Source: Chlorops oryzae (taxonomy: Eukaryota > Arthropoda > Insecta > Diptera > Chloropidae). From it: a DNA stretch of 64,000 nucleotides. The stretch's first letter is position 1. Every line of letters starts with the position of its first letter. The stretch covers positions 36,764,114 through 36,828,113 of the forward strand of contig CM035807.1 in the NCBI GenBank assembly GCA_020466095.1. Reading direction: 5' to 3'. Below the pieces are notes generated by a model, which saw only the letters and a list, made by a program, of their open reading frames with translations, ran no database searches and was not told where the DNA came from. The position numbers were made by a program, and so were the translations under genes. Positions 10,226-19,905 of this stretch are shown here, in pieces.

Positions 10226-11774
10226 CAGGGACCCAAAATACCGGTTATTTTAAAAGTTTCAATGTAAAAAAGCAAAGCGTTAGCCAAGGTTCAAAAAAGT
10301 TTAGGGCACTGATATATGATCCCTGTGACCCAAGGATTCAAATTCTTCAAAGATTTTGATTTTCGCGATTTTTAAAATAAAAATCATTGGTAAACCGGTA
10401 CTTCAAGCTTTTTATTTTATTGAGCTGAAATACCGAGTTTTTTTTATAAATATTTTTCACTCAGAAAATATAACTCAAATATGATTTTTAATATTTTGAT
10501 CACAAAATTCAAAATACTGATTAAGTAAGCTTTTTATTTTTTCGAGCCCAATATAAAAAACTTTTCTTGATTTTTATCTTTACGAGTCCAAATAAAAAGC
10601 TTTTCTTTCTTTCTATTTTTTCGAGACGAAAATAAAAATTTTTTCGATTTCAATTTCTGCTTCAAAATGGAACGAAAACGACATTTCTTAATTCGCAACT
10701 ATTTTAATCATTGTGAAGGAGATTATGAGTGCAAAATATGTGGAAAAAAAAATTAAAAACTACATAACCAGCCTGAAGAGACACGTGGAAACTGCACATT
10801 CGGAAGCGTATCACAAGAACCAAAAACTTTTGAAGTTGAGTAACTCTGAAGGTGATGAACGTGAGAAGCCAGTTAAAATTGTCATCCAAATCTCCGCAAA
10901 TGAGGTTATCAGATCAGGCGTGGAAATCATTACCAAATAAGGCAAAACCTTTTGAATTTCTTAATTCAAAACCTTTCAAGACACTCACAGGACAAATTTT
11001 TGATGGTTTGAAAATGGAGCGAATAACCTTAAGCAATGTAATGGTTCACGTGAATGAGACGTATGAATTGGTGAAAGCTGATATAAAGAATGCAATGCGT
11101 GGTAATGTTTTCTGTCTAAAAATTGACACTGCTACTCGGAATGATAGGTCCATTTTAGGGGTGAACGCCCAAATAATAATGAATAATAAAATTAAGATAT
11201 TTACGCTGGCCATGATTGAATTAAAAGTGAAGCATACCGCGGAAAACCTTAAATCCGAGATTGAATCAGTGCTTAAGACTTTCAACCTCGATATTCGACA
11301 GGCGTATTCAATCACCAGCGATAACGGTCGCAAAAAGCTAAAATGCGTAGAATTGTTGTCTCTGCAGAACGAACACGGTGAAAATGAATATCGTGAAGAT
11401 ATTGATGGTGCGGATGTTGCAGATGAAATTGCATATGACAATGTCATATCCGTAAAATGTGCCGCGCATACACTGCAATTAGCAGTGAAAGACTTTAACA
11501 AAAAAAGATCAAGGTATAATTAATAAATTCCGCTGCTTAGCAAAGCCTTTAAGAACTGCTACGTTTCGGTAAGATTTATTTTATATAGTTATATATTTTA
11601 TATATATACATTTTTAAATTCTTAGATATACGCTTCAGACTTGAAATCTTACGAAACCAATATTGGATGTGGCGACGCGTTGGAATTCAACTTTTTTGAT
11701 GCTAGAAAGCTGGTTAAAACTCAAGGACTACTGACTGCATTGAAAATGTTACATCATCTTCGCAACTAAAAATT
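10226..11774 (+). mobile_element. hAT element 1, copy B (5' end intact, 3' truncated)
   Basis: Begins CAGGGACCCA at 10226 and is nearly identical to copy A from about 10740 to its break at about 11774, where copy A continues but this copy changes to unrelated sequence. It supplies the 5' inverted repeat (10226-10660) and the gene start that copy A lacks in this window. Confidence 0.85.
10667..11760 (+). pseudogene. hAT transposase, broken and truncated (copy B)
   Basis: ATG at 10667 opens a BED finger (NYFNHCEGDYECKICGKK … SLKRHVETAH). A run of nine A's at 10744-10752 throws the frame; copy A has the same nine A's. A second lesion, an extra A in ACCAAATAAGG near 10935, creates a stop absent from copy A. 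The seven-A run near 11470 again shifts the frame in both copies. The intron at about 11570-11626 is as in copy A. No functional product. Confidence 0.82.
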
Positions 11775-12112
11775 AAAACTTGTGTGTCTGTGTCGGGTAT
11801 TTTATTGTCAGTTTTTGGTAATAGCTTTCTTATATGCGATGTATTTCTACATTTTTAGGCAGTTATCGGTAGAAAAGCATCCACACCTTATTTCCATATC
11901 CATAAGCTACAAAATATACCATTATTTTATTTATTTATTTTTATTTATTTAATTATTTATTTATGTCTATGAACAATTGTTCTTACAGACTAATTTCACT
12001 TTAATCACCATTAATAATTTTAATTTCAGATAAATTCAATTCAAAGTTACATTACAATACATTAAAACTAAAATGAGAAGCAGTTTTTGCAAATAGACTT
12101 AAGCAGATCTCT

Positions 12113-12253
12113 AGCACCCAATTTTTTGACAAAGACTTAAATTTAAAACTCAACTTTAAGCGATTTAACTCGAAAATCTAGTGTGTTTGTTGTATTTTAC
12201 GCCGAGATTTAACTAAATCGAGGCTAAGCCTCTGTCAACAAATTGGGCATAGG
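12113..12253. repeat. Small inverted-repeat element
   Basis: CACCCAATTTTTTGACA at 12117 is inverted as TGTCAACAAATTGGGCA at 12234-12250. About 140 bp, no coding capacity. Confidence 0.5.
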
Positions 12254-12299
12254 AACATCAAAATTAATACATGCTGAATTAGAGATGGAATTAAAAATT

Positions 12300-12604
12300 C
12301 TAAGACCCGATATTACAGTGCATACTTAAGGTCTCCTTAGCACTTAAGTAAAGCTTCAGTCTGTTACGCATTTTAAAAGTACAAGTTTTAAGTGCTCCTT
12401 AAATAAGTTTTCAATTTAAATGAATGTAGGAATTTCACTAATTTTACGAATTTTAAAAAAGTATAATCAAAAAACATAGGTTTTTTGAAATGTTGCCTGC
12501 CGAAAACATTTTTCGTGAGTTTTGGATAAAAATTGACTGTTAAGGTGTTCTTAAGTCTTCAAGTTTCCTTAACTTAAGTACACACTGTAATATCGGGCCT
12601 TAGT
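12300..12604. mobile_element. MITE, about 305 bp
   Basis: Terminal inverted repeat CTAAGACCCGATATTACAGT at left (12300) and its inverse at right (to 12604, AATATCGGGCCTTAG). Inside, CTTAAG recurs many times on both flanks (CATACTTAAGG, GCACTTAAG, TTCTTAAG, TTAACTTAAG), a palindrome array. No gene. Confidence 0.65.
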
Positions 12605-13834
12605 GTTCTGTACATAGGAGCGTTTATGGCATAGTTAGTTAAGCGTACCTCTAGATAAAAATAGCTGTTAGAGCGAAGATTTCTAACTGGCACATTGAAA
12701 TTTATATCAGCATACAACGTAATTCATAAGAAGCAGTCTGATAATTAAAGTTAAATGAGCGCAGTGCAAACTTAATGAATTTTTTTTAATGCGTTTTAGG
12801 CCATTAAGCGTCATCAATTGAATTTTTCCCAATAAAACTGGGCGCCAGAAAACAAAAATGCTTCATAATTTCCAAATTTTATATGAAAATGGTTGAAAGT
12901 AATGATGCAGCTTTAAACAACACGAAATCCGTTATATTTTTAAAAAAGAAATACAAATTTTGCTGTTGGACTTTTAGAGGTACCTATGTCCGATTTTGTC
13001 AACAAAAATATTACAAAAATACGTTGCATACTTCCAGGCAATAATTTTTAGTTTTCAGTGCTAACATGATACCCAATCTCAATCTTAAATAGAGTTTTTT
13101 CCTTAGGCCATAGCTGTTAAATTTCGATTACAATTAGTAATCAATTTGATTACAAGTTCGAAAGAATTGTAATGATTAAATAATTCTCTTTTCAAATATT
13201 TTGCATTACTAATTGATTACGATTACAAGTAATCAGAAAGAATTAAGAACTACCCGAGATTTCACAAATAATCAAGAATGCTGAGAAAGTAATTGAAAAA
13301 AGAATTTGACTACTTTCATTGATTACTATTGATTAATTTTGATTATTTTGAATATTTTACCAATAATTTCCACATTCAACTACATTCTTAAGTATTTATT
13401 TACTAAAGGACACATTTTACATAAGGAGTTAATTCAAAGTTAGGGACCTTATCACAATGGTTCGCAAAGCAGGCAAAAGTTAAAACTTACTAATTTGGTA
13501 TCCCTGTTAAGGGAATTTCTTTTCTTGAGGAAACCTAAAATAGAACCCAAAAATTCTCAATCTAATGGTGTCGAAGAACGACTAGTGCCCTCATATTAAT
13601 TGCTAAAGAAATATATTAGAGGCATGAAAACATGACATTATATAATTTATTTGCAGTAATTAATTTAATTTTACAATTTACAATTGTAAATATTCTTTTA
13701 AATAAATTTGAAATTAGCCTTCATTAAAACAAGCTTTTCGAAAGAAATGTCGCTTAAGGATTGCCGTCTTGGACTGTTGACAATGCCAGCAAAAAAAAAA
13801 AAAAAGTCGTTCAACAGGTGCAGACGAAGTTAAG
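12605..13834. other. No gene seen; AT-rich with ATTAGTAATCAATTTGATTA-type repeats
   Basis: 13125-13345 is dense in short direct and inverted GATTAC/GTAATC phrases. The remainder shows no open frame or recognisable repeat. Confidence 0.4.
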
Positions 13835-14605
13835 GATGTATTGAACGCAATGGATGCTTCCTTCAGTAACCAATGTTTCAGTTACCATCTGCGTAATTTT
13901 CTCAGCGGAATGAACTCCAAATATTCTCGTACATGCTAATGCTGCCGATTGCCTTTCCCCATTTTCCGTTAGCCAATGACACGTATAACCTAGAAAGCTT
14001 CTGCGGTTTCCAGACCAAATATTGGCCTTTGTACAAAAATTCTTCGCGGAGGAGATTTTTTTTTTATGTTTTGCATCATACCCGTATATTTGTCCGCCAA
14101 CTTTTTAACTGCAGTTTGCCGGCTCATCACTTTCATGCCTGTCATTTCAAACAGGGCGATGAAGGATTTTTTTCCTAAAATGGAAACAGGTAATGTGGAG
14201 TCAACAATTGCGTCCATCAGTTTCTCATTAAAGGCAGTTTGAAAATTATTGCCATCGAGTTTATAAATCCTGTTTTTTTTGAAGCTCTCACGGTGTTTGA
14301 CTCTTAAGTGCTTAATAAACTTTGAAGTCACTTCACCGAATCCTTTAATGATTTTTTTTGCATGCAATGCACTTAGCGTAAGTTCGGTTTGAAATCTGAA
14401 ATAGATTGAATAAAACATACATTTGAAAAATATTTTTAGATTCTAGGGAATTTTTTGTTTGCGTGTGGCAGCATTGCCTGGTTGTTAACTTTGGTTTTTT
14501 CAAAGTTTGACAGTAGTGTTGCAGCATTTCATCGATACCTATCGAAAAACACAGAGTTGCATTCAGTTTGTTCCGGATTTCCATTAGGATTTCGTTGAAA
14601 TCCAA
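13835..14605 (-). pseudogene. hAT transposase N-terminal fragment, broken
   Basis: Read on the minus strand, a BED finger (TYAKCIACKK … KFIKHLRVKH) is followed by PVSILGKKSF and then ANIWSGNRRSFLGYTCHWL. These align by eye with hAT2 CLVCGK … RHLRTVH, PVSIVESDSF and ADIWSTKHKSFFGYTVHWI. So this is a diverged relative of hAT2. Frame changes occur in the run of T's at about 14350 (inside the finger) and at about 14060 (before the first catalytic Asp, here Asn). The match ends before the second catalytic Asp, near 13840. Non-functional. Confidence 0.75.
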
Positions 14606-14858
14606 TTTCTTAGCGGATTTCGTTTGACATTTATTTGTATGGGAAATCCCCTGGATTTCGACTGGATATCGAACGAAATCCTCAAAAGTGCCGAAATCCC
14701 GGGATTTCGATGTCGTCTGAATGGCATATTAATGGCCTAAAATAATGGTATATTTTGTAGTTTGTGGATATGGAAATTAGGTTTGGATGCTTTGCTACCG
14801 ATAACTGCCTAAAAATGTAGAAATACATTGCATAGAAGAAAGCTTTTACCAAAATCTG

Positions 14859-15719
14859 AGGAAAAAATGGCCGAATTTGAAAAACCGCGTTGAGCGACCT
14901 CTAAACCTTTTACAAAATTCTGAAAAAATTCTCAAAACTATATTAGCTCATTAGCTTTTAGAAAGATCACGTTCCAAAAAAAAATTTTTTTTATGGGACA
15001 CCCAAGTGGACATAGCATATTTAAGCAAAAATTTTGAGAAAACGCTCCAGAGGCTTTTTGACCAATCATTATATGTGACATCGGTTATCCCATTTAGTTA
15101 GTATTGCCGTCAGGTAAAATTAATTGGCGGAATTTTTTCAAAAACTTGTTCAATTTTTGTGGCAGCTATACCAAAAAATTGACGTAGCCCGCCTATTTTT
15201 ATAGTGAGGCGTTAATTTTATATGTACATAAATAACCCATGAAAAGTTTTAGATCGCTAGCTCAACTCAAACTATTTTATTCCTTAACAAAATGATTTTT
15301 GAACATAGTGAAGCAATGTAGAAAATTTACGTACATAATACAGATTTTTTTAGAAAAAAAGAATTCCATAAAAATCTGATTCTCCTCAGAAAAAAAAAGC
15401 GAAACCATAAACTTTTATTGGTTTTTCCTATTCGCCAAGGCAATGGATATAACAATGCTTAAAATCATACCACGTTTTCAACCTTGCATATCCTGACCCC
15501 TGTGATGCTATGTGGGACTTTATCAACAGGTCCCTGAAATAATAAACGAAAACCAGGCATGGAAGTATTGGTTAACGAAGTTCAATGTAAGCCCATGTGT
15601 CTTAACTTATAATAGTTTTATCAAATCTTTCCTTTTTCCCAAAGTGGTCAAGGAATCAATTGAAATACCTTTTGGTTGTGGGCGAAGCGGAGCACTCTGA
15701 TCAGAAAAATTAATTCGCA
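14859..15719. other. No gene or clear repeat seen
   Basis: AT-rich; no ORF with support, no terminal repeats recognised. Confidence 0.4.
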
Positions 15720-16450
15720 TAATTCTTTCCTGGATGGCGATCATCTTTCTTTACAGATGGTTCTAAGTTGGAAGGTAGGCTCGGATGAGGTGTGTTCTGC
15801 TAGAAGATTAATATGAGTTTTAGTTTTAGGCTCCCGGATCACTGCAGCGTCTTTCGGGCAGAGATAGCTGCCATCGGCGAGGCAGTTAGCTGGCTGCAGT
15901 GAAATGTAATAACTCGCACTACAGTTAGTATTTTGACTGATAGTCAGGCAGCAATTAAATCAATTCAAAAGTGATCACGAAGTGTCTTTCGCCTCTCAAT
16001 GAGATGGGAAAGTACTTTCAAATAGAGATGGTATGGATACCTGGGAATAGCGATATTCCTGGAACCTGTACAGCTGATGAGCTGGCTAGACACGGCACAA
16101 CTCTGGTTGTTCCCCGGATCGGGGAGCAAACGGAGATTCCTCGTGCCACCTGTCGCCTTCTCATTGAAGAATGGGCCAAAAGGTAATTTCAGGAGAAATG
16201 CGAAATCGGGGGCTCTTGTGCAAAAGCTAGGCTGACTTGGCCATGCGTAGACCAGAAACGAACTGAGGAACTACTCAGGATCTCGAAAAGTCGCCTCTCA
16301 GTCATAGTTGGACTGATGACCGGTCACTGTCTCTTAGGCCCTCACGCTAAAAGGCAGGGGCCCCTACTTTTGATTTCTGCAGGAGCAGGATGCTACTGGG
16401 ATGCTACTTCTTTCACTCCCAATCGGATCTCGGGGTCCCCCGAGTCGGGG
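15720..16450 (+). pseudogene. LINE fragment: RNase H domain and C-terminal tail
   Basis: Degenerate piece of a non-LTR retrotransposon ORF2. The RNase H acidic residues can be seen in order: SFFTDGSK (about 15750), FRAEIAAIGEAVSWLQ (about 15860), LTDSQAAIKSIQ (about 15935), then IPGNSDIPG and ADELARHGT (15971-16186 frame). The tail MTGHCLLGPHAKRQG (about 16317) matches the 'LTGHC…G.HA.RLG' stretch that follows RNase H in I/LOA-type elements. Stops and at least one frameshift interrupt it. The reverse transcriptase part is absent, so it is a 5'-truncated or internal relic. Confidence 0.8.
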
Positions 16451-16524
16451 AACTTGGTTCTTTGAGAATAGCTAGCTTCACTCAACCTTTTTTTTTCAGT
16501 GTGCAAGGAATAGGAGCGTTCGTG

Positions 16525-16755
16525 CATTTTACGATAGATTCGTAAATATTGCGAAATAAGTTTTGCAGCTATCACGAATGTGTTCGTAGGTTGTGCGAAA
16601 ACTTCGTACATATTAACAATCGTATATACTGCGAATGCATTTGTACAATATACGAATTTTTCATGTCCCATATTTTCGTGATTTGTACGAATCGTTTCGT
16701 GGGTCAAAAGTACGAATAATTTCGTACAATGTACGCAATTTTTCTTTATATTTAC
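16525..16755. repeat. Dense array of TTCGTA/TACGAA palindromic motifs
   Basis: About a dozen TTCGT/TACGA phrases in 230 bases (for example TTCGTACAATGTACG, TTTGTACGAATCGTTTCGTG). Ends near TTTTTTTCCTGTGC (about 16765-16776), resembling the right tip of the next element. Probably one end of a palindrome-array transposable element. Confidence 0.55.
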
Positions 16756-16965
16756 GACATTTTTTTCCTGTGCAACATTAATGTCTAATTGCTTGAATTT
16801 CTTGACCGCCGCAAGGCAGTGAAAACGATACCACATAAAATGGAAGAAAAACAATAAGATTTCTCTATGGTTTTTATCCAAGAATATTGTCTTATTGAAA
16901 CCGTAGAAAAAAACTTATCGTTTATTTTAACAAAAAATGGAACAAAAAAATAAGAGGATAACTCC

Positions 16966-17011
16966 CTAAAGGTCGGCGGGCTCGATCCCTGCTCCAGCGA
17001 CCGTGGATTTT
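16966..17011 (+). repeat. tRNA-like sequence, 3' half
   Basis: GGGCTCGATCCCTGC fits a Pol III B box in a T-arm-like hairpin followed by a paired stem. Confidence 0.4.
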
Positions 17012-17283
17012 TCGTTTGGAAAATTAGATAATTTAAATTTTACAGTATTTAAAAAACTGAGAAATAAATGATTTTACCCAACCTCCTTCTACTTAAAAAA
17101 TTGAAAAAAAAAAAAAATTGTACAGGATTTTTTTGAAAGAGCTTGTGCATGACGTTTTGCAAGGCGCAATAAAAGCGACTTTACTTATTTGTGAGCAACT
17201 TACTTTCTGCTCCCCGTATTTTTTCCTTGAAAATTACTTGCCTGTTTTCATTCTCCATTTTTCCACAAATTCCTTTGACTGTG

Positions 17284-17350
17284 GCAGGGTTCGAACTAGG
17301 ACCTTCCAGATTACAAATCTAACACACTTCAACTTCGTCATTGCGAGATC
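17284..17350 (-). repeat. tRNA-like sequence, Thr(TGT)-like
   Basis: On the minus strand: A-box-like GACGAAGTTGAAGTG, an anticodon arm TTAGA-TTTGTAA-TCTGG with TGT in the loop, then TAGTTCGAACCCTG as T arm/B box. No clean acceptor stem, so a tRNA-derived module, not a working tRNA gene. Confidence 0.5.
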
Positions 17351-17818
17351 TCATTTGAGCTTGCTACATTTATTATAGGTACTTATCAAAGTAAGTGCAA
17401 AACAACTGGTTTGTCTTTTTAAACTATGGAATGAATACAGAAATCATATACTTTTTTAAATCAATAAGTCTTGCTTTTAATATTCAAAAGGCCTCTTCTT
17501 AAAGCGAGTTTCTTCCAATAAGGATATCTTATTAAAACGTCATTTTTATAAGAATGTCACATAGTTTGATTGATATGGTCACCTTATTATTTGACTATAT
17601 CAAGAAGTTTTCCATATTCTTCAACAGAAATAATAAGATATTCACATTAAATATATGAGGATATCTATTAAAATGTTTCAATAAGATTTTCTCTATGCAT
17701 TCAAAGAGTTTTCTCTATGGAAAAAGCATATCGTTCATATAGTTTAAGAAGGTTTCTCTATAAAATCGCTCAATAAGGAGATCTTTTCGATATTATGGGG
17801 TCATATTTTTCTGTGTGT

Positions 17819-18035
17819 ACTATTCGCCATGACAGTAATTGTTGTAAGCAGCCAAGCCTATATTCCTTGCCTACTTCAACTGATGGGATTCGATCCGACC
17901 CAATCCGTGTAAGTCTCAATATTTAGTTGTGTGAAAGACTTTCCGACCTGCACTCTTAACATATGTATGTATTCGCACCTCCGCAACGGAGGAGACACAA
18001 CTGTTTCTGGATTGTCGTAGAAACGTTGGAACGTT
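17819..18035. other. No gene seen
   Basis: Contains a short hairpin CCTCCGCAACGGAGG near 17981. Confidence 0.4.
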
Positions 18036-18482
18036 TTTAGGGGTACCTCCAGTACTAGGGTCTGTTATGAAAATCACAAAAACTGCTCTAAAATCGAAGT
18101 TTTTCAAGATATTTTGATGAAATTTGTAAGTTGAACATATTTAAAGCCAAGTTATTTAATTTTCAAAAAATGGAAAAATGGGCGTGGCAGAAGGGCGTTT
18201 TTCGAAAACCTACACCCGAAATTTAAATGGAACGAACGAAATTCGGCCCTTGTGTTTCCTATGTAGCCATAAATAACCTCCCAAAAAATTTCATTGATCG
18301 GTCCATTATTAAGGGTACCTCAAGTACTAGGGTCTGTCACAAAAATCCCAAAACTGCCTCAAAGGCTGACTTTTTCGCAATATTTCAATGCAACCTAGAA
18401 TTTGAGCGTATATTTAAGCCTCCAAATAGAATTAAAAAAAAAAAAATTGGAAAAGTGGGCGTGTCAAAGGGGCGGTTTTCAT
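18036..18482 (+). repeat. Tandem pair of dispersed fly repeat W
   Basis: Two head-to-tail units (about 18036-18300 and 18313-18482) each start GGGTACCTC-AGTACTAGGGTCTGT and share the 'GCGATATTT…AAATTTG' middle and a GGGCGTG phrase near the end. Related copies lie at about 54060-54400 (inverted) and 57003-57110. Confidence 0.7.
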
Positions 18483-18924
18483 AGAGAAATTTAACAAAAG
18501 TCGGTATATGGTGCCCACTATGGCCCTAAAAACCTCTTGAATATTCTTTCTTAGACTCGCCTCCGCATAAACGTAGTAAATTTTTGTTTGGGCAGCACCT
18601 TGAATCCCATCGAATGCTTAGCTTCACACAATCGGGAGTACCTAAATGTGTAAACGTTAATGAGCGAATGTTTTAAAAAATTCTTTTTTTACCGAGGGTT
18701 CCAATGAATCCATTCACCATGATTGTGGATTGCGGTTCCATCGCATTAATTTTTGGGAACACGATGTTTTTGCTATGCTATGGTGAATATTTTAACTCGG
18801 GTTTTCAGTTACACTACGAGTCGGCTTGAAGAGCCTTCTCTTTCTTCAGAGCACTCTGCCGTGTTTACAAGAGCTCTGTTTTAGTGTTAACAGATTTCAA
18901 ATCATAAAGAAGTATCCCCCCATA

Positions 18925-19055
18925 TTGTCCGTGTTTAGATTAAGAGAGACACTGGAAGGAAACACATAAGAGTGACAGAGACGAAAGACATTCCATCTCC
19001 GTCACTCTCATGTGTTTCCTTCCAGTGTCTCGCGTTTTGTCTCCCTGTCTAAACG
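18925..19055. repeat. Near-perfect long hairpin
   Basis: AGAGACACTGGAAGGAAACA (18944-) is inverted at TGTTTCCTTCCAGTGTCTCG (19012-). The arms are about 39 bases with two or three mismatches around a loop of about 10, and weaker pairing extends outward to TTTAGA/TCTAAA. No ORF. Could be a small foldback element or a hairpin RNA source. Confidence 0.75.
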
Positions 19056-19513
19056 GGGTCATTCAAAAGTGCCATAACATTCCATTTAGTCAGTCTTATT
19101 GTCGTTGGCCTACATACCAAGTGAAAACCTATCGATGCAAAGGTTTTCCTTCAAAAATCACAAATAATGTAATAAGAGACAATAAAATAAAATTAAATGC
19201 CCTCGAATTTTCAAAGCAAATCCCAAAGCTATCTTCCAATGGAGAATATGCACGTTATACAAACACGTTATGAAAACACGCTATACAATTATTTTTAAAA
19301 TTTACTTTAATTTAATAGTAAAATTTAACCATCAAAAAGTGGCATGTTTTAATATTCCGGGCAAAAATTTTCTAAAACGCAACATTTTTTTTTTAATAGC
19401 AAAACGTGACGTCATTTACACGAAACTAGCGATAGGCGATAGTAAAATATCGCAATCGATAGCCTGGATATGTCAAAAAACTTTTCAATTAGAGATAAAA
19501 AATTTTTTTTTTA

Positions 19514-19905
19514 ATGACGAGAATGACTGAAAGCGGTTTTGTGAAAGCGCAATCCGACAATCTCCCAAAAATTGACGTATTTATGATGGCCACGTATTTC
19601 GCTGCAAATCCGGATTTTACTTCTCCTGAGCTCAGAGGAGTACAAAGCTGCAAGGTACGTTTGACTTAAAATATGGAGAAAAATTTATTATTTTTAATGG
19701 CAGATCTGGACGAGGGTCCTATGGAGATACAGCCATCGGGTATGCGCAAGTTAAACGGGACGGAGAGCTGTGCATTGTAAAGGCCAGAATAACGCCAGAA
19801 CATAATGTCCGTTGCAAGTCTCATAACGTTCGGTTGACATACACTCATGACCAGGAAATTGGCATTTCCAATTTTTTTCTCAGTAACGGATATGTTAAAG
19901 CTTAA
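19514..19905 (+). pseudogene. Broken N-terminal piece of an insect-expanded (YqaJ/SWIM-associated) protein family
   Basis: Two coding blocks. Block 1 (19514-19654) starts MTRMTESGFVKAQ, has KIDVFMMATYFAANPDFTS and ends at a GTACGT donor. Block 2 (19705-19905) follows TTTAATGGCAG and reads SGRGSYGDTAIGYAQVKRDG then LCIVKARITPEHNVR, ending at TAA. I recognise the 'SYGD.AIGY.Q.KR … CPEHNVR' pattern from a large insect family whose members continue into a Cys-rich SWIM-like region and a YqaJ-type nuclease domain (recalled, not searched). Here block 1 ends in phase 0 while block 2 needs two bases carried over, and the Cys-rich region is absent. It is therefore a truncated, probably dead copy. An unseen splice site could also explain the phase mismatch. 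Confidence 0.5.

Larger units (their letters stand above)
11809..14858. repeat. Segment flanked by about 125-bp inverted repeats
   Basis: 11809-11933 (CAGTTTTTGGTAATAGC … AAAATATACCATTATTTTA) is inverted at 14738-14858. Similarity ends cleanly at the same point on the inner side. The outer tips start CAG, but the 8-base flanks (TTTATTGT and AGGAAAAA) do not match, so these may be two inverted copies of a dispersed repeat rather than the ends of one 3-kb element. Confidence 0.55.
16850..17818. mobile_element. Palindrome-array element with two tRNA-like modules
   Basis: Both flanks repeat AATAAGAT and TTTCTCTATGG phrases (left 16850-16950; right 17505-17790), and the right tip is TTTTTCTGTGTG (to about 17818). 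The centre holds a plus-strand tRNA-like piece (16966-17011) and a minus-strand one (17284-17350). Left tip not certain. No protein gene. Confidence 0.5.

Noticed and set aside
16393..16881. Minus-strand 162-codon frame
   Set aside because: Covers the TTCGTA palindrome array and LINE flank; the length comes from the absence of stops in the repeated motif.
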